Shown here: in pieces, positions 1 to 7,739 of the stretch | Numbering within the stretch: position 1 is the first letter of the stretch | Layout of the letters: every line of letters starts with the position of its first letter | Assembly: GCA_021792795.1 (NCBI GenBank) | Contig: JAJYUB010000012.1 | Coordinates: 1 to 64,000 of the forward strand | Direction: 5' to 3' | DNA: 64,000 nucleotides | Origin: Acidobacteriota bacterium | GTDB lineage: Bacteria; Acidobacteriota; Terriglobia; Terriglobales; Acidobacteriaceae | The notes under the pieces: model-generated | The model's database searches: none | The model's input: only the letters and a program-made list of their open reading frames with translations | Told to the model about the DNA's origin: nothing | Position numbers and translations under genes: made by a program

Positions 1-879
1 GCATCCAGCAACACCAAAGCTCGTCTGCGCCGGTCCTCCAGAAGATCGGCGCTCCCCTTCAATCTCGGCATAGGTATTTTGCTCCTCAATACCTATTATT
101 GCATTATTTATGCAGAGAACAATAGAGCTTGTATAAGGCTGTGTTCCACCAAGGGCCACAGTGGTCATTTGTGCGTGGCTTGTGAGGTCGAGGCTTGAAA
201 CTGAGGATCTGCCGCTTGCATAATCAATCTGACCACCTGTCCCATTTGCGTTGGCGGCAACTGTCGTGACGACGCGATTTAGGGCATTGCTAATTGCAAG
301 CGATGTAACATTTCCGGCGATTGGCATGCTTGATACAACCGCCATAGAGCTTGGGTTGACTTCATTGACATATGCTGGCCCACCGACCCAAAGATTCCCC
401 GATGCGTCCACGTCAATCGACGTAGGATTCGGTCCTACTGAAGTCGTGCTCTCTACAGCGTAAGAGATCAAGCTTATCCTAGAAATCGTGCCGTCCCCGT
501 AATTGATCACATAAGCAGTGCCAAGGTCAGGGGCTATGGCAGCAGCTACAGGTTGTCTGCCTACTCCCGTTGTCGCCACCACAGTACCGTAAATCAAGTT
601 GATGAAGGTTGCGCTGTTGCTTCCGGTATTTGTTACAAGCGCGTACCCTGTTCCGGTCTGATCTGTATCGATTGTGACATATCCCGAAACGAGCGTTGTC
701 GATTTTGAGCTTCCTCCGTAAGCAACAACGGCTGATGGATTGATGCCAACGCCCAAAGTCTTATTGTTCCATTCCACATAATTTTGCGACCAGGAAGAAA
801 CGATTGGGAATTGTGTTGTAAAACTGGACGTATTACATGTCTGAGGCACTCGTGGAAGTTGGGTACAGTTTTGAATCAT
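1..879 (-). CDS. Beta-propeller (YVTN/NHL-like) protein, partial, runs off left edge
   Basis: Translating the minus strand from ATG at 879 gives 293 codons that stay open to the window edge, so the C-terminus is missing. Residues about 90-215 contain beta-propeller-like strands such as PVAAAIAPDLGTAYVINYGD and PTSIDVDASGNLWVG, the pattern of YVTN or NHL repeat proteins that are usually secreted. The start has a GAGGAGG motif only 2 nt upstream, and the only in-frame codons further upstream run into a TGA about 21 codons back without another ATG, GTG or TTG. No signal peptide is visible, which is unusual for this class, so the 5' end may be truncated or frameshifted. The segment is AT-richer than most of the window. 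Exact function unknown. Confidence 0.65.
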   Translation of the reverse strand, partial: MIQNCTQLPRVPQTCNTSSFTTQFPIVSSWSQNYVEWNNKTLGVGINPSAVVAYGGSSKSTTLVSGYVTIDTDQTGTGYALVTNTGSNSATFINLIYGTVVATTGVGRQPVAAAIAPDLGTAYVINYGDGTISRISLISYAVESTTSVGPNPTSIDVDASGNLWVGGPAYVNEVNPSSMAVVSSMPIAGNVTSLAISNALNRVVTTVAANANGTGGQIDYASGRSSVSSLDLTSHAQMTTVALGGTQPYTSSIVLCINNAIIGIEEQNTYAEIEGERRSSGGPAQTSFGVAGC

Positions 880-1087
880 AGCCTCCTCAGCAGAATCTGT
901 GGGTTTGAAATGGAAGAAGGCAAGCGAGCATCCTGCGAAGTATCACCAGCTAACCGATTTTGTTTCAATTGATTGCATGAATACATCAACAGATTAAGAA
1001 TCAAGTACGTCGGGACTTTCTTCCGGTCACCAGTTCCGCTGTAGAGCCTGCAAAGTTAACCTTCGCCGCAGGCGCGGTGTGAAAAGT

Positions 1088-1116
1088 GGAAATCCCGCCC
1101 CTCTTGCGGGATTTCC
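1088..1116. repeat. Perfect 11-bp inverted repeat (hairpin)
   Basis: GGAAATCCCGC (1088-1098) pairs with GCGGGATTTCC (1106-1116) around a 7-nt loop. Weaker outer pairing (GGTG..AAAAG with CTTTTCCACC) extends it to about 1077-1138. It lies just beyond the stop codon of the minus-strand lipoprotein gene, so it may end that transcript, but there is no clear T-tract on that side. The rest of 880-1143 holds no recognisable gene. Confidence 0.6.
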
Positions 1117-1143
1117 AAGCGCAGCGCCTTTTCCACCGCCTCT

Positions 1144-2103
1144 TCACCCACAAATACTGCTATAGAACCGAATCATAGTGCGTAACACCCCGGCCGCGAC
1201 GCCATAGGCGGATGGATAGGTCGTGTCGTAATGGCCGATCGCAAAGAACCCAGTCCCGCCAGCATAATGCTGCGACCCATCTGAATTCGTATTTACAATC
1301 GCAGTTCCATACATATCTTCAGTCAATGGGCCAGAAGAGGTCGACGGAAAGGGGAAAGTAGCAGTTACTCCATCTCCAGCAATGCTGATTGCATTGGATT
1401 GCGCGACAGATGTTCCTGTACGGTTATAGATCAATAACATAGGGCTTCCATACGCGGTGCTTAATGGGCTGGACGCTTTTACAGTAAGCGATGAGGGCAG
1501 GTTAGTATCCAATGAAAACTGCTGATTTTGATTTACTGTTCCATATGGTCCACATTGGTCGTAGAAGGTACAGGCGATCGGATAAGAACCATAATTCGTT
1601 AACGTGGTGAAGTTGTAGTAATAGTTTGGCTCTGGCAATTCCTTTTGGCTCAAGCCAGCTCCCTTTCCAGTCTGACAACCCTTCGGCAGTGGATATGGGT
1701 TCGTAATATCCCAATTGAATCCGACTTCGTACATTTCAGGAACTTTCAGATTTAGAATATTCACGCTGCCTGAACCCGTATTTCCAGTATTCCCGGCTTG
1801 CAAGTCATAAGGTTGACCGGCTGCGGGCCCGAAGGTCGTGGCGGACCCCTGATAAGATGAAGGACTGGTGAGATCGTATAAAGAACCGCGTATAGGTTGG
1901 TCAGGTATTGGCACTAGGCAATAGGGTGGAACGCTCGAATTTACGTTTACAGTTTCATACAGGGTCGAGATTGTTGTTATGCTAGAGTACCCCGGCCCAC
2001 CAGTAGGCGGGACAAAAAAGCCTCCACATCCAGAAAGTATCAAGGCTGTTGTCGTACCTGCTATACCGATAAAACAAAGTGTAACCAAACGTCGAAGTCG
2101 CAT
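1144..2103 (-). CDS. Secreted lipoprotein of unknown function
   Basis: The protein is 319 aa. The N-terminus is a lipoprotein signal: basic MRLRR, a hydrophobic stretch and a lipobox L-S-G-C with the acylated Cys at residue 26, so it should be anchored in a membrane facing the periplasm or outside. The mature part is rich in Ser, Thr, Gly, Tyr and Asn and looks beta-rich; no known domain was recognised. The ATG has an AGGAGAG ribosome site about 5 nt upstream. It follows the secreted-protein gene at 2130-2855 by 26 nt on the same strand, so the two are probably co-transcribed. GC content is below that of the housekeeping genes to the right. Confidence 0.75.
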   Translation of the reverse strand: MRLRRLVTLCFIGIAGTTTALILSGCGGFFVPPTGGPGYSSITTISTLYETVNVNSSVPPYCLVPIPDQPIRGSLYDLTSPSSYQGSATTFGPAAGQPYDLQAGNTGNTGSGSVNILNLKVPEMYEVGFNWDITNPYPLPKGCQTGKGAGLSQKELPEPNYYYNFTTLTNYGSYPIACTFYDQCGPYGTVNQNQQFSLDTNLPSSLTVKASSPLSTAYGSPMLLIYNRTGTSVAQSNAISIAGDGVTATFPFPSTSSGPLTEDMYGTAIVNTNSDGSQHYAGGTGFFAIGHYDTTYPSAYGVAAGVLRTMIRFYSSICG

Positions 2104-2129
2104 AATCTCTCCTCTGGGTACTTGGCTTC

Positions 2130-2855
2130 CTACTTCTCCGTATTTGCAGCGGATGAAGTGTCCTGAAATGTGATCCCTAACTGCCGGACAATATCAGAGA
2201 GTTCTGCATTTCTCTGCACAAGGGAGGTTGTTGCATAAAAATGTGAAACATTCTGCCAATATTCTTTCGTTACAGGCGACGTTGTTGATATCTCCGACGT
2301 GTTTGCTGTTTGCTGGCCGTGACGATATGAGTTAACGTTTGGCGGGATTCCGCCGCTTCCCATCATCAAGTCAAGAACATAGATAGCTTCAGCTGGAGTT
2401 AGCTGCCAAGCAACTTGTCCTACGGCTTTATTTGTAGGTATGAGATGAGGAGCGAAATGGCTCAAAAAGATGCGGTAATAGTGGACATCCCTATTTGTTG
2501 TCGGTGGAAAATTGCGCATGCCTATGCTGTATCGCCAGGCATCAAACGCACTTGCTATGTTGTTGTCTGAAATTGGCGAGTTTTGTACTGGAACCGCCGC
2601 TGAATGTAAGGAAACCAATTGTTTTATGAGCGGATCATTAGCTGGAATTGCGGAGAATAAAGGAGAGTAGCTGGTTCTTAATAGGGTTTGAATGAGATCT
2701 GATGGATCGGAGTTGCTGGGCGCTTGTTGCGCAAGACTATCGAGCATCCTTATCCGTGTAGTACCAGTATCCTGCGAGACCATTGGAGTAGCGCTCGCAA
2801 TGAGCATGATCGATACAGCTAAACAAAGTCGGGTATAGAGTTTGCATGTAATCAC
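2130..2855 (-). CDS. Secreted hypothetical protein
   Basis: The protein is 241 aa, starting at GTG 2853-2855 with a good AGGAGG site about 7 nt upstream. Residues 1-27 form a signal peptide (hydrophobic CLAVSIMLIASATPMVS). The mature part is mostly helical with no motif I can name. It is the first gene of a probable two-gene unit with the lipoprotein 26 nt downstream, which suggests a shared envelope role. It lies in the AT-richer accessory segment. Confidence 0.6.
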   Translation of the reverse strand: MITCKLYTRLCLAVSIMLIASATPMVSQDTGTTRIRMLDSLAQQAPSNSDPSDLIQTLLRTSYSPLFSAIPANDPLIKQLVSLHSAAVPVQNSPISDNNIASAFDAWRYSIGMRNFPPTTNRDVHYYRIFLSHFAPHLIPTNKAVGQVAWQLTPAEAIYVLDLMMGSGGIPPNVNSYRHGQQTANTSEISTTSPVTKEYWQNVSHFYATTSLVQRNAELSDIVRQLGITFQDTSSAANTEK

Positions 2856-3183
2856 AAGGCAGCCTCCTGGCGAGTACGATTCGCTGGAACGAGGTGGAGA
2901 ATAGTGTTAGGAACAACGGAGGTGACCCAACCAAGGCTTAATTGAATGGGTCGCTGATATGCTATATAAAGAAGCCCGAATTCAAGCATGAGTGCCCCGA
3001 TGAGGAGTAACTAAAGCCAGTGCGGTTGAACGTCGACATGAATATCTATGGGCGGCGCTACAGATAAGGTGAGAAGCGACCGTCGAACACGGCTGGAATA
3101 ATAGCAGGGGAATTAAGGATGTCAAGAACTTTATTGCCGTATCTTCTTAAGTGACTTCAGTAACGGTCTTCAGTATCGAAATA

Positions 3184-3315
3184 GTTAGTACTACAGTTGC
3201 ACTTAATGTTATTTCCTGATTTTCATCACGACCGGCTCGCGTACTGCTCTCGAAAAATCAAGGGTTTACAGCCCTTTCAATCGGGCTATTTTCTATCTGC
3301 AACTGTAGTACTAAC
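3184..3315. repeat. 132-bp element bounded by perfect 18-bp inverted repeats
   Basis: GTTAGTACTACAGTTGCA at 3184-3201 is the exact reverse complement of 3298-3315; the match stops abruptly at both edges. Inside is a small hairpin (AAGGG TTTACAG CCCTT). The size and termini resemble a MITE or a pair of recombinase sites. No target-site duplication is obvious and no matching transposase is seen in the window. Confidence 0.6.
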
Positions 3316-3652
3316 AATCAGCGCCGGCAAAACCTGCCATTGTCGGCCGCGGGGTTTGTCATGCTTACTTTCGTACGTCCGCATGGTAACCGCGGCGCGC
3401 TCGTCCAGCAATCCTGCACGCTGCCACCGGACTCGATGCTCCTCCGCGTTGTCCATTCCACTGGCTGTCAAGCAGACGAAGCCACGGGAGACAAGCACAT
3501 CTCCCGTCGCCTGAGTACGGCGTCGAGTCTTTTCAGCGAGAAACTGCACCCCATCCAGTGCAAAAATCTTGCCGCCCCAGAAAACGCACCAACCATGGTG
3601 CATAAAATATTTCATTGCGCCGAAAGCTGCACCAGTTCTAGTGCAAGCAATA

Positions 3653-3710
3653 TAGTTGCCTTAGCAACCAATTGGGACGAATTGGCCCTTTTTAGTTGCC
3701 TTAGCAACTA
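3653..3710. promoter_or_regulatory. Tandem operator-like palindromes, 40 bp apart
   Basis: TAGTTGC-CTTA-GCAACTA (3693-3710) is a perfect 7-bp-arm palindrome. A second copy with GTTGC-CTTA-GCAAC arms lies at 3653-3670, exactly 40 bp (about four helical turns) away. Between them CCAATT-GGGACG-AATTGG forms a third palindrome. The TTGC-N4-GCAA layout resembles sites of MarR-type dimers; this is inference. On the minus strand a TATATT box adjoins the left copy, pointing toward the unassigned frame that starts at 3615. Confidence 0.4.
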
Positions 3711-4021
3711 TTTTTTTTTGAGAGGACTTCAATCCCCTTGGAAAGCGGTTGAGGCAGAAAGAGAAATCTTGAAAGTGGCCCCGCTTTTTCTCGGACGCAC
3801 GCGGCTGCGCAGCGAGATTTTGAAGATTCCCCTTCCAGAGTTGCCGCGGATCTTCAAGACATCGGACGAAGTCCGCTCGCGCATCCTGAAGTTTGCCCGG
3901 ATGCAGGGAGCGCAGCGCGCCACAGTAGCCATCCTTCTGGCCCGAAGCAAGCGGCAGGTGGTCGCTGTGATATAAAGCCCGCAAGTACCGGATTGTCTTT
4001 CCCAGGCGGCCAAACGCATCC

Positions 4022-4123
4022 ATGCGCGGATTCCGATTTCATTTGCCTATCTTTTTTCTCTCGCTTTTGCTTGCAGCCATTGCGCCGAACGCCCATGCGC
4101 AGCAGGCGGGTGCCCCTCGATAA
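4022..4123 (+). pseudogene. Truncated signal-peptide gene (5' remnant of a paralogue of the 5596 gene)
   Basis: ATG 4022 opens a 33-codon frame that encodes a complete signal peptide (basic start, hydrophobic core, A-N-A-H-A-Q-Q cleavage region) and then hits TAA at 4121. The signal peptide and about 55 bp upstream (GTGATATAAAGC, AGGCGGCCAAAC, ATGCGCGGA) closely match the region before and at the start of the phosphatase gene at 5596. The IS110-family element begins 68 bp downstream. I read this as the 5' stub of a duplicated gene whose body was lost, perhaps with the insertion. Confidence 0.55.
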
Positions 4124-4190
4124 GGTCGAGGGCTTTGTCAAGGCACAGCTCGCCTGTGCGATGCGTGAGCACCGCTTGAATTGCCAGAGA

Positions 4191-4312
4191 GGTTGAGGAC
4201 CAGAGCTCCGGTAGATTCACGCTGCATCACCAAACGGCGGGCAATTACGCCTCACCAACCATCGATACGGCCACCGACTGCTGGCCATGATGCTTCCATG
4301 CGGACATCCAGC
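4191..4312 (-). ncRNA. Candidate bridge/seeker RNA region of the insertion sequence
   Basis: About 120 bp lies between the transposase stop codon (4313) and the distal inverted repeat, against only about 40 bp on the upstream side. In IS1111-type elements the guide RNA that pairs with donor and target is encoded in the long non-coding part downstream of the transposase. No RNA fold was computed, so this rests on position and family knowledge only. Confidence 0.4.
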
Positions 4313-5392
4313 CTACTGCCGGATGCGAGAGCGCCCAATCAATTCATCGGTCTGGCTTGCGCCGACCAGGGGCACCCGCGGGCTGCTCTCGATATGGGCG
4401 ATCTCTGGATAACCGACGTTCTGCCGCAACATCCAGTAGAGTCGCACGGCCAACTTCCTGGCCGCCGCCACCTTGGCCACGCCTTTCGGCTTGCGGTGGC
4501 AACGCGCCTGATACTCTCTGCGAAATCCTTCATCCAGCCGCACCGCCGACTGCGCCGCCTCCACCAACAACTGGCGCAGAAAGCGGTTGCCCTGCTTGCT
4601 GATCGCACCCAGCCGCTGCTTGCCGCCCGAGCTGTGCTCGCGCGGAATCAGCCCCAGATAGCTGGCCACCTGATTGCTGTGCTGGAACCGGCTTACATCG
4701 CCGATGGTCAATATAAAGGCCAGTGCTGTAATCGGTCCTACCCCAGGTTGCGTCATCAACAGCCGCGCCTGAGGATGCTCCTCCGCCGCGCCAGCTACTG
4801 CCCGGTCCAACTCGTCGATCTGCCGATGCAACTCCGCCAGCAGATGCAACAAATCTTCGCGTCGCCGCGCCGTCCAGCCTTGCAGAGGAAGCTTTTCCAA
4901 CTCAGCCCTCCCCCGAACGCTCCACAGGGAACTCTTTTTCTGCAGCCCCTTGTTCAGCGCCAGGTGCCGCAATCCGTTCTTCACCCTGCTGCGGATCTCC
5001 ACCAGCTTGTGGCGGTGGATCAACAACTGCCGCATGTCCCGCTGCTCCGCGCTCGGAGTCCACAAGCGCGGAAACCGGCCCTCCATCAACAACTTCAAAA
5101 TGTGTCCCGCATCGCGCCGGTCCGTCTTCTGCCGACGCACATAGCTGGCACGTATCTGGGCCGCATCTCCTACCAGAACTACATGGCCCAACCGCTCCAC
5201 CAACTCAATGAACCACTGGCTGTTGCCGCAAGCCTCCATCCCAACCAGCGCCGGGGCTTCCAGTTCGCCATAGAACCGCTCCGCTTCGCCGTTTCCGTTC
5301 ACCAGCTTCAGCTCTGCTATCTCGCCGGTCTCCGCATCGAAAACCGCAACTTGCTGCCAACTCGGATGAAAATCACAACCTATAATCTTCAT
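4313..5392 (-). CDS. IS110-family transposase (DEDD recombinase)
   Basis: The protein is 359 aa from ATG 5392, chosen because AAGGAG lies just upstream and the family begins with MKIIGxD; an upstream in-frame start would add 13 residues. The N-terminal RuvC-like DEDD domain shows D7 (GCDFH), E53 (GMEACG) and D91/D94 (KTDRRDA). A coiled-coil linker spans about 165-205. The C-terminal Transposase_20 domain begins at about 212 (TQPGVGPITA) and contains a Ser pair, S254/S255 in REHSSGGKQRLG, the likely nucleophile region. All key residues and full length are present, so it looks intact. It acts with a structured guide RNA in this family. Confidence 0.92.
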   Translation of the reverse strand: MKIIGCDFHPSWQQVAVFDAETGEIAELKLVNGNGEAERFYGELEAPALVGMEACGNSQWFIELVERLGHVVLVGDAAQIRASYVRRQKTDRRDAGHILKLLMEGRFPRLWTPSAEQRDMRQLLIHRHKLVEIRSRVKNGLRHLALNKGLQKKSSLWSVRGRAELEKLPLQGWTARRREDLLHLLAELHRQIDELDRAVAGAAEEHPQARLLMTQPGVGPITALAFILTIGDVSRFQHSNQVASYLGLIPREHSSGGKQRLGAISKQGNRFLRQLLVEAAQSAVRLDEGFRREYQARCHRKPKGVAKVAAARKLAVRLYWMLRQNVGYPEIAHIESSPRVPLVGASQTDELIGRSRIRQ

Positions 5393-5595
5393 AGAAGGCT
5401 TCTCCTTGTTCCCACAGTTCCTGGTCCTCAACCAAAAACCATAGGTCCATCGTAGAAGCCTTCGTCCTTATCCCATCAATTCAAGCCTTCCGTTGGTTTG
5501 AGTGGGGATGGAACAATCCCGCATCCAGCCGCATATTCCTTGTGATATAAAGCGCCCAGCACACGATTGAAGTTTCTTAGGCGGCCAAACCAGCC

Positions 5596-7656
5596 ATGCG
5601 CGGACTTCGGTACTTTTTCCCTGTACTTTTTCTCTCGGTTTTTGTGTCCTTCCTCGCGCCGCAGGCGCACGCCCAACAGCAGGTCACGCTGGGCAACGCG
5701 AGCGCCCCACTGACCGGGCCGTGGAAGTTCCACACCGGCGATTCGCCACAGGCGAAGGGCGCAAGCGCCCCGGCGTGGGCGCAGCCGGGCTTCGACGACT
5801 CCGCCTGGGCAACGATGGATCTGACCCCGCCGCCAGGATCGTTCGATCCAGTGATCGGCAGCAGCGGCTACTTGCTAGGATGGACGGCGCGCGGCTACAA
5901 AGGCCACTCCGGCTATGCCTGGTACCGGCTGACAACCAACGTGCAGGATGGGCGGACCCGGCTCGCGCTCAAGATGCCGGACGACGTCGACGACGCCTAC
6001 CAGATCTATGTGAATGGACAGTATGTCGGCGAGTTTGGCCGGTTCACGGCGCGCGGCGCCGCCGCATATTTTTCCCAGCCGCGGGCTTTTCTGCTGCCGG
6101 AGAATTTCCGCGGCGGCCCGGTGACTTTCGCCATCCGCATGTGGATGGGCGCTTTCACTCCGCTGGTGGATCCGGATGCCGGGGGGCTGCATGGGCCGCC
6201 GGTGCTGGGGCAGGCTTCCGCCATAGGCGGCTTGCTCCAGTTGGACTGGGATGCCGAAGATCGCGGAAACTATATCGCTTTTTTCCAAGTTGCGATTCTA
6301 CTGTTGGCCCTGCTGGTGGCCTTTGGCCTTTTCTGGCTTGACCGTAAGGAACCGGCCTATGTTTGGCTCGGTCTCGCGTGCGCGGCCATGCTGTCCTTGC
6401 AGAGCATGAACCTCGTCGCAAACTACACCACCTGGATGGGCGGAAATACAGTCTTTTTGCTCGAGGATGCGGTCCTGACGCCAGCAACCATCGGTATATG
6501 GGTGCTGTTCTGGGCGTATTGGTTTCGGCTGGGCGGGATGGCCCGGCTGCATCGCATAGTCTGGGGATTGGTGGTGGCACTGGGCATGGCTACAGCCATG
6601 TTGCGGGCACCGCTCTATGGCGGACTGGTGCCCGTCCATGCTATTGTCTGGCTTTCGCCGCTCAACCTTGTTTTGAAGCTGTTGTTGGGCGTTTTGCTCG
6701 TCTGGGTGACGGTCCGTGGCATTCGCAAGGACAGGGCCGAGGGCTGGCTGGCTCTCCCCGCTGTTCTGCTGGTTTTCCTCTCGCGGTATTCGGAAGAACT
6801 ACTGGTGCTGCATGTGCCGACGATTGTCTATCCTTTTGGAGTCGGTATCAGCATCAACGGTATCGCTACCATTCTGTCGCTGGCCATCATCACCGTGCTG
6901 CTGCTGCGGCGGTTTCTGCGCGGTCAGCATGAGCGCGAGCAGTTCAGGATGGAGATGGAGCAGGCGCGACAGGTGCAGCAGATGCTGATTCCGGAGGCGC
7001 TGCCGGTCCTCCCCGGCTTTACGCTCGAAAGCGAATACCGCCCGGCGCAGCAGGTGGGCGGCGATTTCTTCCAGATTATCCCCCACGCAACCGACGGCAG
7101 CGTGCTGGACGGGAGTGTGTTGATTGTGGCCGGCGACGTCGCCGGCCATGGCCTGCAGGCGGGAATGCTGGTGGCGCTGATCGTCGGCGCGATTCGGACC
7201 GCGACTGACACCAGTTTCGACCCGCTTGCAATGCTTCAATCGCTAAACCGCCGGTTGATTGGCCGAGGCCAAGCTCATGCGACCTGCCTCGCTCTGCGCA
7301 TCGAAGCCAATGGCGCAGTCGCGCTGGCGAATGCCGGGCATCTGCCGCCGTATCTGAATGGCAAAGAAATGCCGATGGAAGGCGCGCTGCCGCTGGGCAT
7401 GATCGCCAACGCGGAGTTTTCCGTGATGCACTTCCAACTCGCTCCCGGCGACCGGCTGATGTTGATGTCCGACGGCGTGGCCGAGGCGCAGGACGAGCAG
7501 GGCCAGCTCTTTGGCTTCGATCGCATCAACACGATGCTGCAGCAGCCGATCACGGCAGCGGAAGTTGCCACGGCCGCGCAAGAATTTGGGCAGGAAGACG
7601 ACATTAGCGTGCTGGCGGTGACGCGCACGGCAAGCATGCAATCGGAGGTTGCATGA
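5596..7656 (+). CDS. Membrane-bound PP2C/SpoIIE-type serine phosphatase with periplasmic sensor domain
   Basis: The protein is 686 aa. Residues 1-27 are a signal peptide ending A-H-A-Q. Residues about 40-205 form a beta-rich jelly-roll-like extracytoplasmic domain (W-KF, FDDSAW, YVNG). Residues about 225-435 hold seven or so membrane helices, as in 7TMR-DISM receptors. A helical linker (about 438-465) leads to a cytoplasmic SpoIIE/RsbU phosphatase domain with GGDFF, AGDVAGHG, SDGVAEAQ and QEDDIS metal-binding motifs. Proteins of this build dephosphorylate anti-sigma-factor antagonists in partner-switching stress pathways; no kinase or antagonist gene is nearby. Its promoter block (about 5539-5595) is duplicated at 3966-4021. 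A degenerate CAAGCC-type repeat lies upstream at 5481-5507. Confidence 0.88.
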   Translation: MRGLRYFFPVLFLSVFVSFLAPQAHAQQQVTLGNASAPLTGPWKFHTGDSPQAKGASAPAWAQPGFDDSAWATMDLTPPPGSFDPVIGSSGYLLGWTARGYKGHSGYAWYRLTTNVQDGRTRLALKMPDDVDDAYQIYVNGQYVGEFGRFTARGAAAYFSQPRAFLLPENFRGGPVTFAIRMWMGAFTPLVDPDAGGLHGPPVLGQASAIGGLLQLDWDAEDRGNYIAFFQVAILLLALLVAFGLFWLDRKEPAYVWLGLACAAMLSLQSMNLVANYTTWMGGNTVFLLEDAVLTPATIGIWVLFWAYWFRLGGMARLHRIVWGLVVALGMATAMLRAPLYGGLVPVHAIVWLSPLNLVLKLLLGVLLVWVTVRGIRKDRAEGWLALPAVLLVFLSRYSEELLVLHVPTIVYPFGVGISINGIATILSLAIITVLLLRRFLRGQHEREQFRMEMEQARQVQQMLIPEALPVLPGFTLESEYRPAQQVGGDFFQIIPHATDGSVLDGSVLIVAGDVAGHGLQAGMLVALIVGAIRTATDTSFDPLAMLQSLNRRLIGRGQAHATCLALRIEANGAVALANAGHLPPYLNGKEMPMEGALPLGMIANAEFSVMHFQLAPGDRLMLMSDGVAEAQDEQGQLFGFDRINTMLQQPITAAEVATAAQEFGQEDDISVLAVTRTASMQSEVA

Positions 7657-7739
7657 AGATTCCGCGTGGAGGGGCTGGGGCGCGGCTGACGGCAGCCAAG
7701 CCTGGCCGCGAAGCTTCCGGTCCGGGACTGCCACTGTCC

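Larger units (their letters stand above)
2856..4021. other. Intergenic region without a confident gene
   Basis: About 1.17 kb between the secreted protein and the truncated leader gene. Several open frames exist on both strands (for example 3286-3615 minus, 109 codons, and 3340-3975 plus, 211 codons), but none resembles a known family and they overlap each other. What can be seen is an 18-bp inverted-repeat element (3184-3315), a cluster of palindromes (3653-3710) followed by nine T residues, and a promoter-like block at about 3966-4021 that is also found upstream of the gene at 5596. Confidence 0.5.
4191..5433 (-). mobile_element. IS110-family insertion sequence, IS1111-like, with 13-bp subterminal inverted repeats
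   Basis: GGTTGAGGACCAG at 4191-4203 is the exact reverse complement of 5421-5433, and the pair brackets one DEDD-type transposase gene. IS1111-group members carry such subterminal inverted repeats while classical IS110 members do not. The true ends lie a few bases outside the repeats and cannot be fixed here; no target duplication is expected for this family. The element sits between a truncated signal-peptide gene and its intact paralogue. Confidence 0.8.

Noticed and set aside
3286-3615. Minus-strand open frame of 109 codons next to the palindromes
   Set aside because: Possible remnant, but no family, no ribosome site, and its end is made of the inverted repeat at 3298-3315. Kept only as a note.
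3340-3975. Plus-strand open frame of 211 codons
   Set aside because: No signal, domain or ribosome site; composition changes along its length and it crosses the palindrome cluster.
4181-5455. Open frame of 424 codons on the plus strand of the insertion sequence
   Set aside because: Gln/Leu/Pro-rich shadow of the transposase, which has intact catalytic motifs on the other strand.
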